This document shows positions 43,228 through 51,597 of a stretch of 64,000 nucleotides of DNA, piece by piece. Below the pieces are notes generated by a model, which ran no database searches, had not been told where the DNA came from, and was given only the letters and a program-made list of their open reading frames with translations. How positions within the stretch are numbered: position 1 is the first letter of the stretch; the number at the start of each line of letters is the position of its first letter. This stretch comes from Kibdelosporangium banguiense (lineage in GTDB: Bacteria; Actinomycetota; Actinomycetes; Mycobacteriales; Pseudonocardiaceae): NCBI RefSeq assembly GCF_017876405.1, contig NZ_JAGINW010000001.1:12413203-12477202 (forward strand). The letters are read 5' to 3'. A program made the position numbers and the translations under genes.

Positions 43228-44067
43228 TCAGCCGGTGGCGGCCGGCCGCTGTGGATCGGACGACCACTGCGACCACGAACCCGGGTACAGCGCCGCCGGG
43301 CTTCCCGGATCCGTTATTCCGGCCGCTTCCAGAGCCAGTACGACCGAGGACGCCGTGACTCCCGAGCCGCAGTACGCGCCTACTGGTTTGCCGGCTCGCA
43401 CGCCGAGGTCGTTGAACCGGTCCGCCAGTTCGGCAGCCGTGCGCCAACGGCCTTCCGGGCTTATGTGCCCAGTGAATGGCGCGTTCACCGCGCCGGGAAT
43501 GTGGCCGGGGCGCGGATCGATCGGTTCCGTTTCACCGCGGTAGCGCTCAGGTGCGCGGGCGTCGAGCAGGACACCGTCCCGCGCCAGTTCGGCCGCGCCG
43601 TCAGCGTCGACAGTCGGCATGGCACCCGGCCGGACCGTGATGTCGCCGGGCTGCGGCTGGGGAACGTCGGTGGTGACTGCCCGTCCTTCCTGCTCCCATG
43701 CGGCGTAACCACCGTCCAGGACAGCCACGGTTTTGTGTCCGGACCAGCGCAAAAGCCACCAGGCACGCGCTGCGACCGAGCCGTTACCACCGTCGTACAC
43801 GACCACGGCGGAGTCGTCGCTGACACCTGCCGCACGCAGTACTCGTTGCAGATCCTCAGGTTCCGGCAGCGGGTGCCGGCCACCCGGACCCGGTTCGGCG
43901 GCCAGTTCCTTGTCCAGGTCCAGGAAGACGGCGCCCGGCAGGTGACCGGCCATGTAGGACTCACGGCCCGGCGGGCCGCCCAGCGCCCATCGAATGTCGA
44001 GCAGGACCGGCGGCCGGGCGCCGGTCCTCAGGTCCGCCAGTTCCGATGTGGAGACAAGTGCGCGCAC
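43228..44067 (-). CDS. 3-mercaptopyruvate/thiosulfate sulfurtransferase (tandem rhodanese)
   Basis: 279 residues with two rhodanese domains. The N-terminal one is non-catalytic; the C-terminal one has the persulfide-forming Cys in YCGSGVTASS. CGSGVT is the loop of mercaptopyruvate sulfurtransferases (thiosulfate enzymes have CRKGVT), so mercaptopyruvate is the better guess. It moves sulfane sulfur to thiol acceptors in cysteine catabolism. GTG start. Divergent from ideR. Confidence 0.9.
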   Translation of the reverse strand: MRALVSTSELADLRTGARPPVLLDIRWALGGPPGRESYMAGHLPGAVFLDLDKELAAEPGPGGRHPLPEPEDLQRVLRAAGVSDDSAVVVYDGGNGSVAARAWWLLRWSGHKTVAVLDGGYAAWEQEGRAVTTDVPQPQPGDITVRPGAMPTVDADGAAELARDGVLLDARAPERYRGETEPIDPRPGHIPGAVNAPFTGHISPEGRWRTAAELADRFNDLGVRAGKPVGAYCGSGVTASSVVLALEAAGITDPGSPAALYPGSWSQWSSDPQRPAATG

Positions 44068-44168
44068 GCATACATCCTGGCCTGCAACGCGGCGTGACGA
44101 CCATCCGACTCGCGACCGGGACTGTCGGAGGGTGCGACTAACATGGATGCCGACGAAGGGGTAGCGGC

Positions 44169-44864
44169 GTGAACGATCTCATCGACACGACAGAGATGTA
44201 CCTGCGCACCATCTACGAGCTTGAAGAAGAAGGTGTGGTGCCACTGCGCGCGCGGATCGCGGAGCGGCTGGGCCAGAGCGGGCCGACGGTGAGCCAGACA
44301 GTCGGCCGGATGGAACGCGACGGGCTGCTCGTGGTCGCTGACGACCGTCACCTCGAGCTCACCGATCACGGCCGGGAACTGGCGATCGCGGTCATGCGCA
44401 AGCACCGGCTCGCCGAGCGGCTGCTGGTCGACGTGATCGGCCTGGAGTGGGAGCACGTGCACAGCGAGGCCTGCCGCTGGGAGCACGTGATGAGCGAGGC
44501 CGTCGAGCGCAAGCTGGTCAAGCTGCTCGGCCACCCGACCACCTCGCCGTACGGCAACCCGATCCCCGGCCTGGACAAGCTGGGCGAGGGCGAGCCCGCC
44601 CCGCCGGCCGAGGCCGACCTGGTCCGCGTGGACGAGGTGGCCCGCCGGGGCGGCGGCAAGATCGAGATCGCCCGGATCGCCGAGCACGTGCAGATGGACC
44701 CGGACCTGATGGCCGAGCTCAAGTCGGTCGGGCTGCTGCCCGGGCAGACCGTGAGCGTCGGCCCGTCCAAGGGCGACGGCAACAACATCGAGGTCAGTGG
44801 TGCGGGCAACTCCGCCCAGCTGGCCCCCACGGTGCTGCACGCGGTTCTGGCGCGGTCCTTGTGA
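44169..44864 (+). CDS. ideR: Iron-dependent repressor, DtxR/IdeR family
   Basis: 231 residues. N-terminal helix-turn-helix (about 1-65: DTTEMYLRTIYELEEEG, RIAERLGQSGPTVSQTVGRM), metal-binding dimerisation domain (about 65-140, with residues such as the Cys and His in SEACRWEHVMS), Pro-rich linker, and a C-terminal SH3-like FeoA domain (about 150-230). Full length as in mycobacterial IdeR, the Fe(II)-activated master regulator of iron uptake and storage. GAAGGGG precedes the GTG. Its stop overlaps the galK start. Confidence 0.93.
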   Translation: MNDLIDTTEMYLRTIYELEEEGVVPLRARIAERLGQSGPTVSQTVGRMERDGLLVVADDRHLELTDHGRELAIAVMRKHRLAERLLVDVIGLEWEHVHSEACRWEHVMSEAVERKLVKLLGHPTTSPYGNPIPGLDKLGEGEPAPPAEADLVRVDEVARRGGGKIEIARIAEHVQMDPDLMAELKSVGLLPGQTVSVGPSKGDGNNIEVSGAGNSAQLAPTVLHAVLARSL

Positions 44865-46033
44865 CGATTTCCACCGGAACACAGGCTGAGCGTGCGGCAG
44901 AGGCGTTCCAGCGACTGCACGGCCGGTCTCCGGCCGGCGTGTGGTCGGCGCCTGGCCGTGTGAATCTCATCGGTGAGCACACCGACTACAACAACGGTTT
45001 TGTGCTGCCCTTCGCCATACCGCACCGCACCGCGGTCGCGGCGTCCCCGCGCGAGGACGACACGATCACCGTCGCCACGCTGCACGACAACGGCCGCCAC
45101 GAGGCCGCCGATCCGGTCAGGATCGCGGACCTGGTGCCCGGCACGATCCCAGGCTGGCCCGCATACCCCGCCGGGGTCGCCTGGGTACTGCGCGAGCAGG
45201 GCTTCAGCACCGGTGCCGACCTGGTCATCGCCGGTGACGTGCCTGCGGGCGCAGGCCTGTCCTCCTCTCACTCGTTGGAGTGTGCGACCGCCCTGGCCCT
45301 GCTCGGCCTGGCCGGTGGGCAGGCGTCGCTCAGCGACATAGCCAAGTGGATCCAGCAGGCCGAGAACGACTTCGTCGGCGCGCCGACGGGCCTGCTCGAC
45401 CAGACCGCGTCGCTCTGCTGCACCGCCGCGCACGTGCTCTTCCTGGATGTCCGGTCCGGCGAGGCCGACCAGGTCCCGTTCGACGCCGGCAAACACGGCC
45501 TGGAAGTGCTCGTGATCGACACCCGGGCCAATCACTCGCACACCGAGTCCGGCTACGGCGACCGCCGCCGGGGCTGCGAACGCGCGGCGGACCTCATGGG
45601 TATCCCCTCGCTTCGTGAGATCTCGTTCGAGGACCTGTCGGCGACCTTGGAGAAACTGCCCGAGGACCTGCGCCCGCTCGTCAAGCACGTGGTGGCGGAG
45701 AACGACCGTGTGCTGCGCACTGTCGAACTGCTCCGGCAGGACAAGTACGAAGAGATCGGGCCGTTGCTGAGCGCCTCGCACGCCAGCCTGCGCGACGACT
45801 ACCGCGTGTCGTGCGACGAGCTCGACGTGGCCGCGGAGGCGGCCGAAGCCGCAGGCGCCCTCGGTGCCAGGATGATCGGCGGCGGGTTCGGCGGGTCGGC
45901 AATCGCCCTGGTCCGCGGCGACGCACGCGCCGAGGTCGAGGCCGCGGTCACCGCGGCGTTCGCCAAGCGGTCCTTCACCGCACCAAGGATGTTCACGGGG
46001 GTGCCCTCGGCGGGCGCCGGCCAGGATCGTTGA
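44861..46033 (+). CDS. galK: Galactokinase
   Basis: 390 residues, GHMP kinase. The galactokinase signature GRVNLIGEHTDYNNGFVLP (about residues 29-47), ATP loop GAGLSSSHSLE and C-terminal MIGGGFGGSAIAL are all present. Phosphorylates D-galactose at C1 in the Leloir pathway. The GTG lies in the ideR stop (GTGA), so translation is coupled to the iron regulator. Frames extending further upstream only read through ideR in another frame. galE follows after 28 bp; galT is not in the window. Confidence 0.94.
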   Translation: MTISTGTQAERAAEAFQRLHGRSPAGVWSAPGRVNLIGEHTDYNNGFVLPFAIPHRTAVAASPREDDTITVATLHDNGRHEAADPVRIADLVPGTIPGWPAYPAGVAWVLREQGFSTGADLVIAGDVPAGAGLSSSHSLECATALALLGLAGGQASLSDIAKWIQQAENDFVGAPTGLLDQTASLCCTAAHVLFLDVRSGEADQVPFDAGKHGLEVLVIDTRANHSHTESGYGDRRRGCERAADLMGIPSLREISFEDLSATLEKLPEDLRPLVKHVVAENDRVLRTVELLRQDKYEEIGPLLSASHASLRDDYRVSCDELDVAAEAAEAAGALGARMIGGGFGGSAIALVRGDARAEVEAAVTAAFAKRSFTAPRMFTGVPSAGAGQDR

Positions 46034-46061
46034 TCACTATCGTCCGGAAGGGGAACAACCT

Positions 46062-47015
46062 GTGAAGCTGCTCGTGACGGGCGGTGCGGGGTACGTCGGA
46101 AGCGCTTGCTCCGCCCGGCTCGTCGAGGCCGGCCATGAGGTCGTCGTGGTCGACGACCTGTCCACCGGGCACGCCGACGCGGTGCCTGAGGGCTGCCGGC
46201 TCGTCCAGGCGGACGTCGCCGACGTGGCGAACACACTGCTGGGCGAAGGCTTCGACGGCGTGCTGCACTACGCCGCCAAGTCCCTGGTCGGTGAGTCCAT
46301 GCAGGACCCGGCCAAGTACTGGCACGGCAACGTGGTGACCTCCCTGCGTCTGCTGGACGCCATGCGCGAGCACGGCACTCCCCGGCTGGTCTTCTCGTCC
46401 ACCGCCGCGGTCTACGGCGAACCTGACGAGGTCCCCATCCCCGAGACGGCACCCACCCGTCCGACGAACACCTACGGCGCCACCAAACTGGCCGTAGACC
46501 ACATGATCACCTCCTACGCCGCCGCACATGGCCTCGCGGCCACCAGCCTCCGCTACTTCAACGTGGCAGGCGCGCACGGCCGCTACGGCGAACGGCACGC
46601 CATCGAGACCCACCTGATCCCGATCGTCCTGCAGGTCGCCACCGGCCAGCGCGACCAGGTCCAGATCTACGGCGAAGACTGGGACACCGAAGACGGCACC
46701 TGCGTCCGTGACTACATCCACGTCACCGACCTCGCCGACGCCCACCTCCTCGCCATCGAGAACGCCACCCCAGGCCAGCACGCGATCTACAACCTCGGCA
46801 ACGGCACCGGCTTCTCAGTCCGCCAGGTCATCGAGGCCTGCCGCACCGCCACCGGCCACAAGATCCCCGCCCAGACGGCCCCCCGCCGCGCCGGCGACCC
46901 AGCCGTCCTGGTGGCCTCCAGCGACCGGGCCCGCACCGAACTCGGCTGGAAACCCGAACGCACAGACATCGCCACCATCGTCGAAGACGCCTGGGACTTC
47001 ACCCGCTCCCGTTAG
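46062..47015 (+). CDS. galE: UDP-glucose 4-epimerase
   Basis: 317-residue extended SDR. NAD-binding TGGAGYVGS (residues 6-14) and catalytic Y138-G-A-T-K142, with STAAVYGEPDEVPI before it and LRYFNVAGAHG after it, as in GalE. It interconverts UDP-glucose and UDP-galactose. GTG start with AAGGGGA upstream. End of the ideR-galK-galE operon; the hairpin at 47031-47061 follows. A dtxR-galE arrangement is known in corynebacteria, so the linkage is old. Confidence 0.93.
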   Translation: MKLLVTGGAGYVGSACSARLVEAGHEVVVVDDLSTGHADAVPEGCRLVQADVADVANTLLGEGFDGVLHYAAKSLVGESMQDPAKYWHGNVVTSLRLLDAMREHGTPRLVFSSTAAVYGEPDEVPIPETAPTRPTNTYGATKLAVDHMITSYAAAHGLAATSLRYFNVAGAHGRYGERHAIETHLIPIVLQVATGQRDQVQIYGEDWDTEDGTCVRDYIHVTDLADAHLLAIENATPGQHAIYNLGNGTGFSVRQVIEACRTATGHKIPAQTAPRRAGDPAVLVASSDRARTELGWKPERTDIATIVEDAWDFTRSR

Positions 47016-47030
47016 GACCCGTGTTCCGGT

Positions 47031-47061
47031 GGTCGTCCGAGGGTCTCGCCCTCGGACGACC
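47031..47061. terminator. Bidirectional terminator after galE
   Basis: Perfect 13-bp stem GGTCGTCCGAGGG / CCCTCGGACGACC with the loop TCTCG. It lies 15 bp after the galE stop and 13 bp before the end of the convergent DUF4097 gene. Confidence 0.88.
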
Positions 47062-47074
47062 CCGGCCAGGCACC

Positions 47075-47737
47075 TCACAAGCTGCGGGCGACGATGTCGC
47101 CGTATGAGGTGGTGGCCCGGATGTCGAGCTCAGCGGTGCCGTCGTTCTTGAGGGTGTTGCTGATGCGGCCGTAGCTGGTGCCGGCGTCCAGAACTGCCGA
47201 GACGCCGGCGGCGGCACCGACGGAGATATCCCCGGCCTGGGCGCGCAACACAAGCGTGCCGCGGACAGCTTCGGCGATCCGGATGTCACCCTTGGTGGTG
47301 CTGATCTCCGCAGTGCCACCCAGGCGGCCGACCTCGACGTCGCCGTGAGCCGCGGTGAGCCGGACACTGGCGGCCTCTTCAATGGTGACCTGCTGGTACG
47401 CACCATCGACAAAGACCTCGCCCAGGCGCCCGACACCGTGCAGTTCAGCGGTGTCCTTGGCCTCAACACGGGACCCGACGGGCAGGCACACGGTGACCTT
47501 CAAGGTGCCGGAAGGACCGAAGTACTGGTTGCGGGGCTCGGCAGTGTGGACCCGCAGAACACCATCGGCGAACGCGACCGTGGCCCGCTCCGCGGCTTTC
47601 ACGTCGCGCCCCTTACTGGCGTCGGCGGGCTGGACATCGACGGTGGTGTCGGCCCGGTCAGTGGCGATGAGCTGAACGTGTCCGGCCGGGATGTCCAGAA
47701 CGGCGGAGATCGGGGCCGGGGTGTCGAAAGTCTGCAT
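47075..47737 (-). CDS. DUF4097 family beta-strand repeat protein
   Basis: 220 residues. The C-terminal two thirds are regular short beta repeats with the DUF4097 pattern (RLTAAHGDVEVGRLGG, AEISTTKGDIRIAEA, LRAQAGDISVGAA, ATTSYGDIVA), forming a right-handed beta-helix or adhesin-like solenoid. No signal peptide, so cytoplasmic. Function is unknown; such proteins often accompany PspC-type or anti-sigma systems, but no partner is adjacent here. AGGAGA precedes the ATG. Confidence 0.85.
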   Translation of the reverse strand: MQTFDTPAPISAVLDIPAGHVQLIATDRADTTVDVQPADASKGRDVKAAERATVAFADGVLRVHTAEPRNQYFGPSGTLKVTVCLPVGSRVEAKDTAELHGVGRLGEVFVDGAYQQVTIEEAASVRLTAAHGDVEVGRLGGTAEISTTKGDIRIAEAVRGTLVLRAQAGDISVGAAAGVSAVLDAGTSYGRISNTLKNDGTAELDIRATTSYGDIVARSL

Positions 47738-48550
47738 TGTGTTCTCCTGATGGTTTGTGCGGTCCCCGTTGGTAGGGCCCGCTGATCACGAGAGCAACAA
47801 TCGCCCGCTCTCCTGACACCGAACGGTCACCGCCCTGACCCACCCCTGACACCGCACGAACGTGGTGGTCCTGCCGTGTTCATCCGGCCCGTTGCAGGTA
47901 CTTCCCCGAAGCCCAGCAAACCCAAGCAACACCCCTGCGAGAAGCGAGACCAGTCCAAGCCGATCCGGTCAGCACCCACGAGTAGGAAGCGGGACAAGTC
48001 ACTGACACGAAGCCTGGCGGGCGCGGCAGCACCTTGACCAGGGAGGCAGGATGGTCAGCTGGCGGGCCCGGTCAGCGCCCACGAACGCAACCCTAGCCCC
48101 GGTCACCGAGCTGAGTGGTCTGGCGGGCGGGGTTGGCGCCCTCGGTCGTGAACTGGCGCTGGTTATCGAGCCCCAGCAAAGGAAAGCGCGGGCAGAGGTG
48201 TGTCCTGAGTGTCCTCATCCTCGGTCGGTCTGGGCGGAGCCTGATCACACATGCTCAGGGCACCGCAGTGCAGCGGCGATCAGCCCTGGCCTGGTGCGGG
48301 CGCCGGCGGAAACCCAAGCGTGCAGTGTCCTGGGCATGTGTGGTTACCCCGGGGCAGGCCAATCGAGGGTGAGGCGCGGGCCTCTCTTTTCCCCTCATTC
48401 GAGGGAGGTTTGCCTGCCCGGCGAGGGCGTGATCTTTCCCCAGGTGAAGCGTCACAATCACATCGGAAGAAAGCAAACCTCGACTGACACGACGACACGG
48501 ATCGGCTAGGGGCCGGAAGGCCGTGGGAGGCCCTGTTTTGGCGTGGGGTG
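47738..48550. other. 813-bp intergenic region without a convincing gene
   Basis: Short open frames on both strands (for example 48051-48509 plus) are Arg/Pro/Ser-rich, lack ribosome-binding sites and match no family I know. Three imperfect direct repeats around CTGGCGGGC occur at about 48013-48026, 48058-48080 and 48119-48141. The last 130 bp contain AT-richer patches (CACAATCACATCGGAAG). This could be decayed coding DNA, a non-coding RNA gene or promoter space for the DUF4097 gene; I cannot decide. Confidence 0.5.
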
Positions 48551-49564
48551 TCAGTTCTGGGCATGGGTTTGTTCTCCGTGGAAGGCGTGGGCGACGGCTT
48601 CGGCTACGGCGGTTGGGGGTAGGCCCCAGTCCATGGAGTAGCGCAGGAGTTGGGCGCCCCAGTGTTCGGGGTTGGCCTCCAGGGCTGCGTCCAGTGCTAC
48701 GCCGGCTTTTGCGCCGTCGCCCTGCAGGAAGGCTGTGAAGGCGAGCAGGCAGGCGGCCTCGGCCCGATACGGGACCGGCAAGGCGCGGGTGAGGTCCGCC
48801 CAGAGTTGTTCCAGGGGTCTGCCCAGTTGGATGACCTCGGGTTTGAGGCATCCGTCGCGGACACGCATGTGGGACAGGGCTACAGCCAGGTCGACGATTC
48901 GGTCGTCGTCCAAAGTGAGTGTGCCGTCGCGGACGTCGGCGATGGCATCGGCGACAAGTTTGGTGGCGCGGGCTTCGTCTGGTTGGTGCAGAAGGGCGGC
49001 CTTGATCCGCTCGGCTCTGAGGGCGAGCGGGTAGCGGTCGACAGGTTCAAGGGAGGCGCGCATCTCGGCTCTGCTGTCATAGGTGATGGAGCCGGACGCC
49101 GCGGAGGCGGCGGCCAGTGGGGACGAGGTCGGGTCGGGGAGTTGTCCGTTGCATTCCAGGTTCGTGTAGCACCACCAGCTGGCGTCCTTCGCGATCTCCG
49201 GTGTCCAGAACGCGTGGTAGACCGCTACGCCGACTGCCCCGAACACTTTGGTGACGGCCTCGACGAGTGCGCTGTGTGGTAGCGGCAACGGCGGATCGAC
49301 CACTCCGTCGCACACGACAAGGACGCTGACGCCGCAGGCGTTGGCGCGCAGGACGGGCACCTGGAGTTGTTCTGCCAGAGACCAGTAGAGGTCCGGCGTG
49401 GGGATGTCGGCACGCAGGCACAGCGAGACGTTCGACCTGTTCCCGCCTGTGTGGGCGGCGATCACGAGGGAGTTCGCCGGGCGGAAGCCCAGCAGGTGCG
49501 GGACGGCGGCGATCAGTTCGCCCGCGTCCCGGAGTTTGATGTGGGTGCGCTGTGTTGTGGTCAT
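48551..49564 (-). CDS. DUF4192 family protein
   Basis: 337 residues. N-terminal hallmark of DUF4192: KLRDAGELIAAVPHLLGFRP followed by ANSLVIAAHTGG; the C-terminal third has TPR-like helices (AEAACLLAFTAFLQGDGAKA, LEANPEHWGAQLL). A widespread actinobacterial family of unknown function. The ATG at 49564 is preferred because the conserved block starts 10 residues later; a longer frame to 49741 gives only low-complexity sequence. No operon partner. Confidence 0.82.
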   Translation of the reverse strand: MTTTQRTHIKLRDAGELIAAVPHLLGFRPANSLVIAAHTGGNRSNVSLCLRADIPTPDLYWSLAEQLQVPVLRANACGVSVLVVCDGVVDPPLPLPHSALVEAVTKVFGAVGVAVYHAFWTPEIAKDASWWCYTNLECNGQLPDPTSSPLAAASAASGSITYDSRAEMRASLEPVDRYPLALRAERIKAALLHQPDEARATKLVADAIADVRDGTLTLDDDRIVDLAVALSHMRVRDGCLKPEVIQLGRPLEQLWADLTRALPVPYRAEAACLLAFTAFLQGDGAKAGVALDAALEANPEHWGAQLLRYSMDWGLPPTAVAEAVAHAFHGEQTHAQN

Positions 49565-49728
49565 GCTTCGACTCTGCCCGGGGTGGGTGGATGGGTACGA
49601 GATGTGGCGGGGTGCTGTTGTGGACAACCGGGTTTTGTGGATAAGTGGCGCGCGGGAGATGCTGTCGCGGCGAGAATGTCGGTGGGGTGCGCTACCCTGC
49701 CGCGCCGCTGTTGGACTGGAGGAGAGAG

Positions 49729-51597
49729 ATGCACTGGCCACTGGGGACTTTCGGGTTCGGCGGAGACTACAACCCCGAGCAATGGCCGGCCGAGATCTGG
49801 GCCGAGGACATCGATTTGATGGGCAAGGCCGGCGTATCGATGGTGAGCGTCGGGATCTTCTCCTGGGCCGAGGTCGAGCCGAGGCCGGGCGAGTTCGATT
49901 TCGGCTGGTTCGACCAGGTGATGGACAACCTGGCGAACGCCGGGATCGCGGTCAGCCTGGCGACCATGACCGCGTCTCCCCCGCCCTGGCTGGCCCGGCT
50001 GCATCCGGAGACGTTGCCGCAGAAAGCGGACGGCACCAGGCTTTGGCCGGGCGCACGGCAGGCGTACTGCCCGTCGAGCCCGATCTACCGTGATCACGCG
50101 GCAAGGCTGGTCGAACAGGTCGCGTCGAGGTATCACGACCATCCAGCACTTTCCTTGTGGCACATCAACAACGAGTACGGATGCCACACCAGGGCGTGCT
50201 ACTGCGACGTCTCCGCGGCGGCGTTCCGCACCTGGCTAACCCAGCGTTACAAGGAAATCGGCACGCTCAACGAAGCCTGGTCGACCAAGTTCTGGTCCCA
50301 GCGCTACGACAGTTTCGACGAGATCCTGCCGCCCCGCACCGCGCCGACGTTCTCGAATCCCACGCAGCAGCTGGATTTCGCACGCTTCTCGTCAGACACG
50401 CTCCTGGAGTGCATGACGCTGGAGCGAGACGTGATCCGCCGGTACTCCCCTGCCCCCGTCACCACGAACCACGTGCCACTGGCCAGGACGCTCGACCTGT
50501 TCGCCTGGAGTGAGCAGGTCGACGTCGTCAGCTACGACTCCTACCCGGACCCGTTCGACAAGAACTCGCACATCCTCGCAGGCCTGAGCTATGACGTCAT
50601 CCGGTCGACCCGCAACGGCCAGCCGTGGATCCTCATGGAGCAGGCGCCCAGCGCGGTGAACTGGCGTCAGCGCAACGCAATCAAGGCCGCCGGCCAGATG
50701 CGGCTCTGGAGCTGGCAGGCGATCGCGCACGGCGCGGACGCCGTGCTCTACTTCCAATGGCGCCAGTCCCAGGGCGGCGCCGAGAAGTTCCACTCCGCGA
50801 TGGTGCCGCACGCGGGCCCGGACAGCCGGACCTTCCGCGAAGTGTCCGAGCTGGGCGAGGAACTCAAGCAGCACAGCGCGATCGTGGGCACGCGATCGCA
50901 GAACGAGGTCGCCCTGATCCTGGACTGGGACAACTGGTGGGCTCTGGAGCTGGACTCGCACCCGTCCACCGAGCTGACCCAGATCGACGCCCTGCTCACC
51001 CACTACACCCCGCTGTTCGAGGCGAACATCGGCTGTGACGTCGTCAAACCGGACGCCGACCTGTCGGCGTACAAGCTTGTAGTCGTGCCGAACCTGTACC
51101 TGGTCAAGGAAGCGGCGAACCTGACCGAGTACGTCCGCACGGGCGGTCACCTGCTGATGTCGTTCTTCTCCGGCATAGTCGACGGCAACGACCGCGTGTA
51201 CCTGGGCGGCTACCCCGCACCGTTCCGCGAACTGCTCGGCCTGACGATCCCCGAGTTCCGCCCGTTGGACGCCGAGATCCCCGTCGAGATCCTCGGCCGG
51301 CCCGCCACCGGCACCCTCTGGTCGGAGGAGATCGTCACCGAGACCGCGGTACCGAAGGGCAGCTTCGAGTTCGGCCCGGCCTTGACCCGCAACGAGTTCG
51401 GCGAAGGCGTCGCCTGGTACCTGGGCACCCGTCTGAATCCCGAGGCCATGCGCGCGGTCGTCGACGAGGTCACCGCCGGGGCCGCCGTCCAGCCAGTCCT
51501 CAGTGGACTGCCGGACGGTGTGCAGGCGGCACGGCGGGGCGACTACCTGATCCTGTTGAACCACAACACCAACGAGGTCGAGATCAGGAAGGCGTGA
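49729..51597 (+). CDS. Beta-galactosidase, GH42
   Basis: 622 residues. (beta/alpha)8 catalytic domain with acid/base E149 (WHINNEYGCH) and nucleophile E304 (ILMEQAPS), a cysteine cluster GCHTRACYC just after E149 (zinc site in GH42), a trimerisation domain (about 390-560) and a small C-terminal domain. No signal peptide, so it hydrolyses imported beta-galactosides. GGAGAGAG directly precedes the ATG. Its 3' end overlaps the convergent GH36 gene by 14 bp. Confidence 0.93.
   Translation: MHWPLGTFGFGGDYNPEQWPAEIWAEDIDLMGKAGVSMVSVGIFSWAEVEPRPGEFDFGWFDQVMDNLANAGIAVSLATMTASPPPWLARLHPETLPQKADGTRLWPGARQAYCPSSPIYRDHAARLVEQVASRYHDHPALSLWHINNEYGCHTRACYCDVSAAAFRTWLTQRYKEIGTLNEAWSTKFWSQRYDSFDEILPPRTAPTFSNPTQQLDFARFSSDTLLECMTLERDVIRRYSPAPVTTNHVPLARTLDLFAWSEQVDVVSYDSYPDPFDKNSHILAGLSYDVIRSTRNGQPWILMEQAPSAVNWRQRNAIKAAGQMRLWSWQAIAHGADAVLYFQWRQSQGGAEKFHSAMVPHAGPDSRTFREVSELGEELKQHSAIVGTRSQNEVALILDWDNWWALELDSHPSTELTQIDALLTHYTPLFEANIGCDVVKPDADLSAYKLVVVPNLYLVKEAANLTEYVRTGGHLLMSFFSGIVDGNDRVYLGGYPAPFRELLGLTIPEFRPLDAEIPVEILGRPATGTLWSEEIVTETAVPKGSFEFGPALTRNEFGEGVAWYLGTRLNPEAMRAVVDEVTAGAAVQPVLSGLPDGVQAARRGDYLILLNHNTNEVEIRKA

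Noticed and set aside
48051..48509. 152-codon plus-strand frame in the 47.7-48.5 kb gap
   Set aside because: No ribosome-binding site, mixed composition, competing open frames on the other strand and no family resemblance; kept only as an unexplained region.
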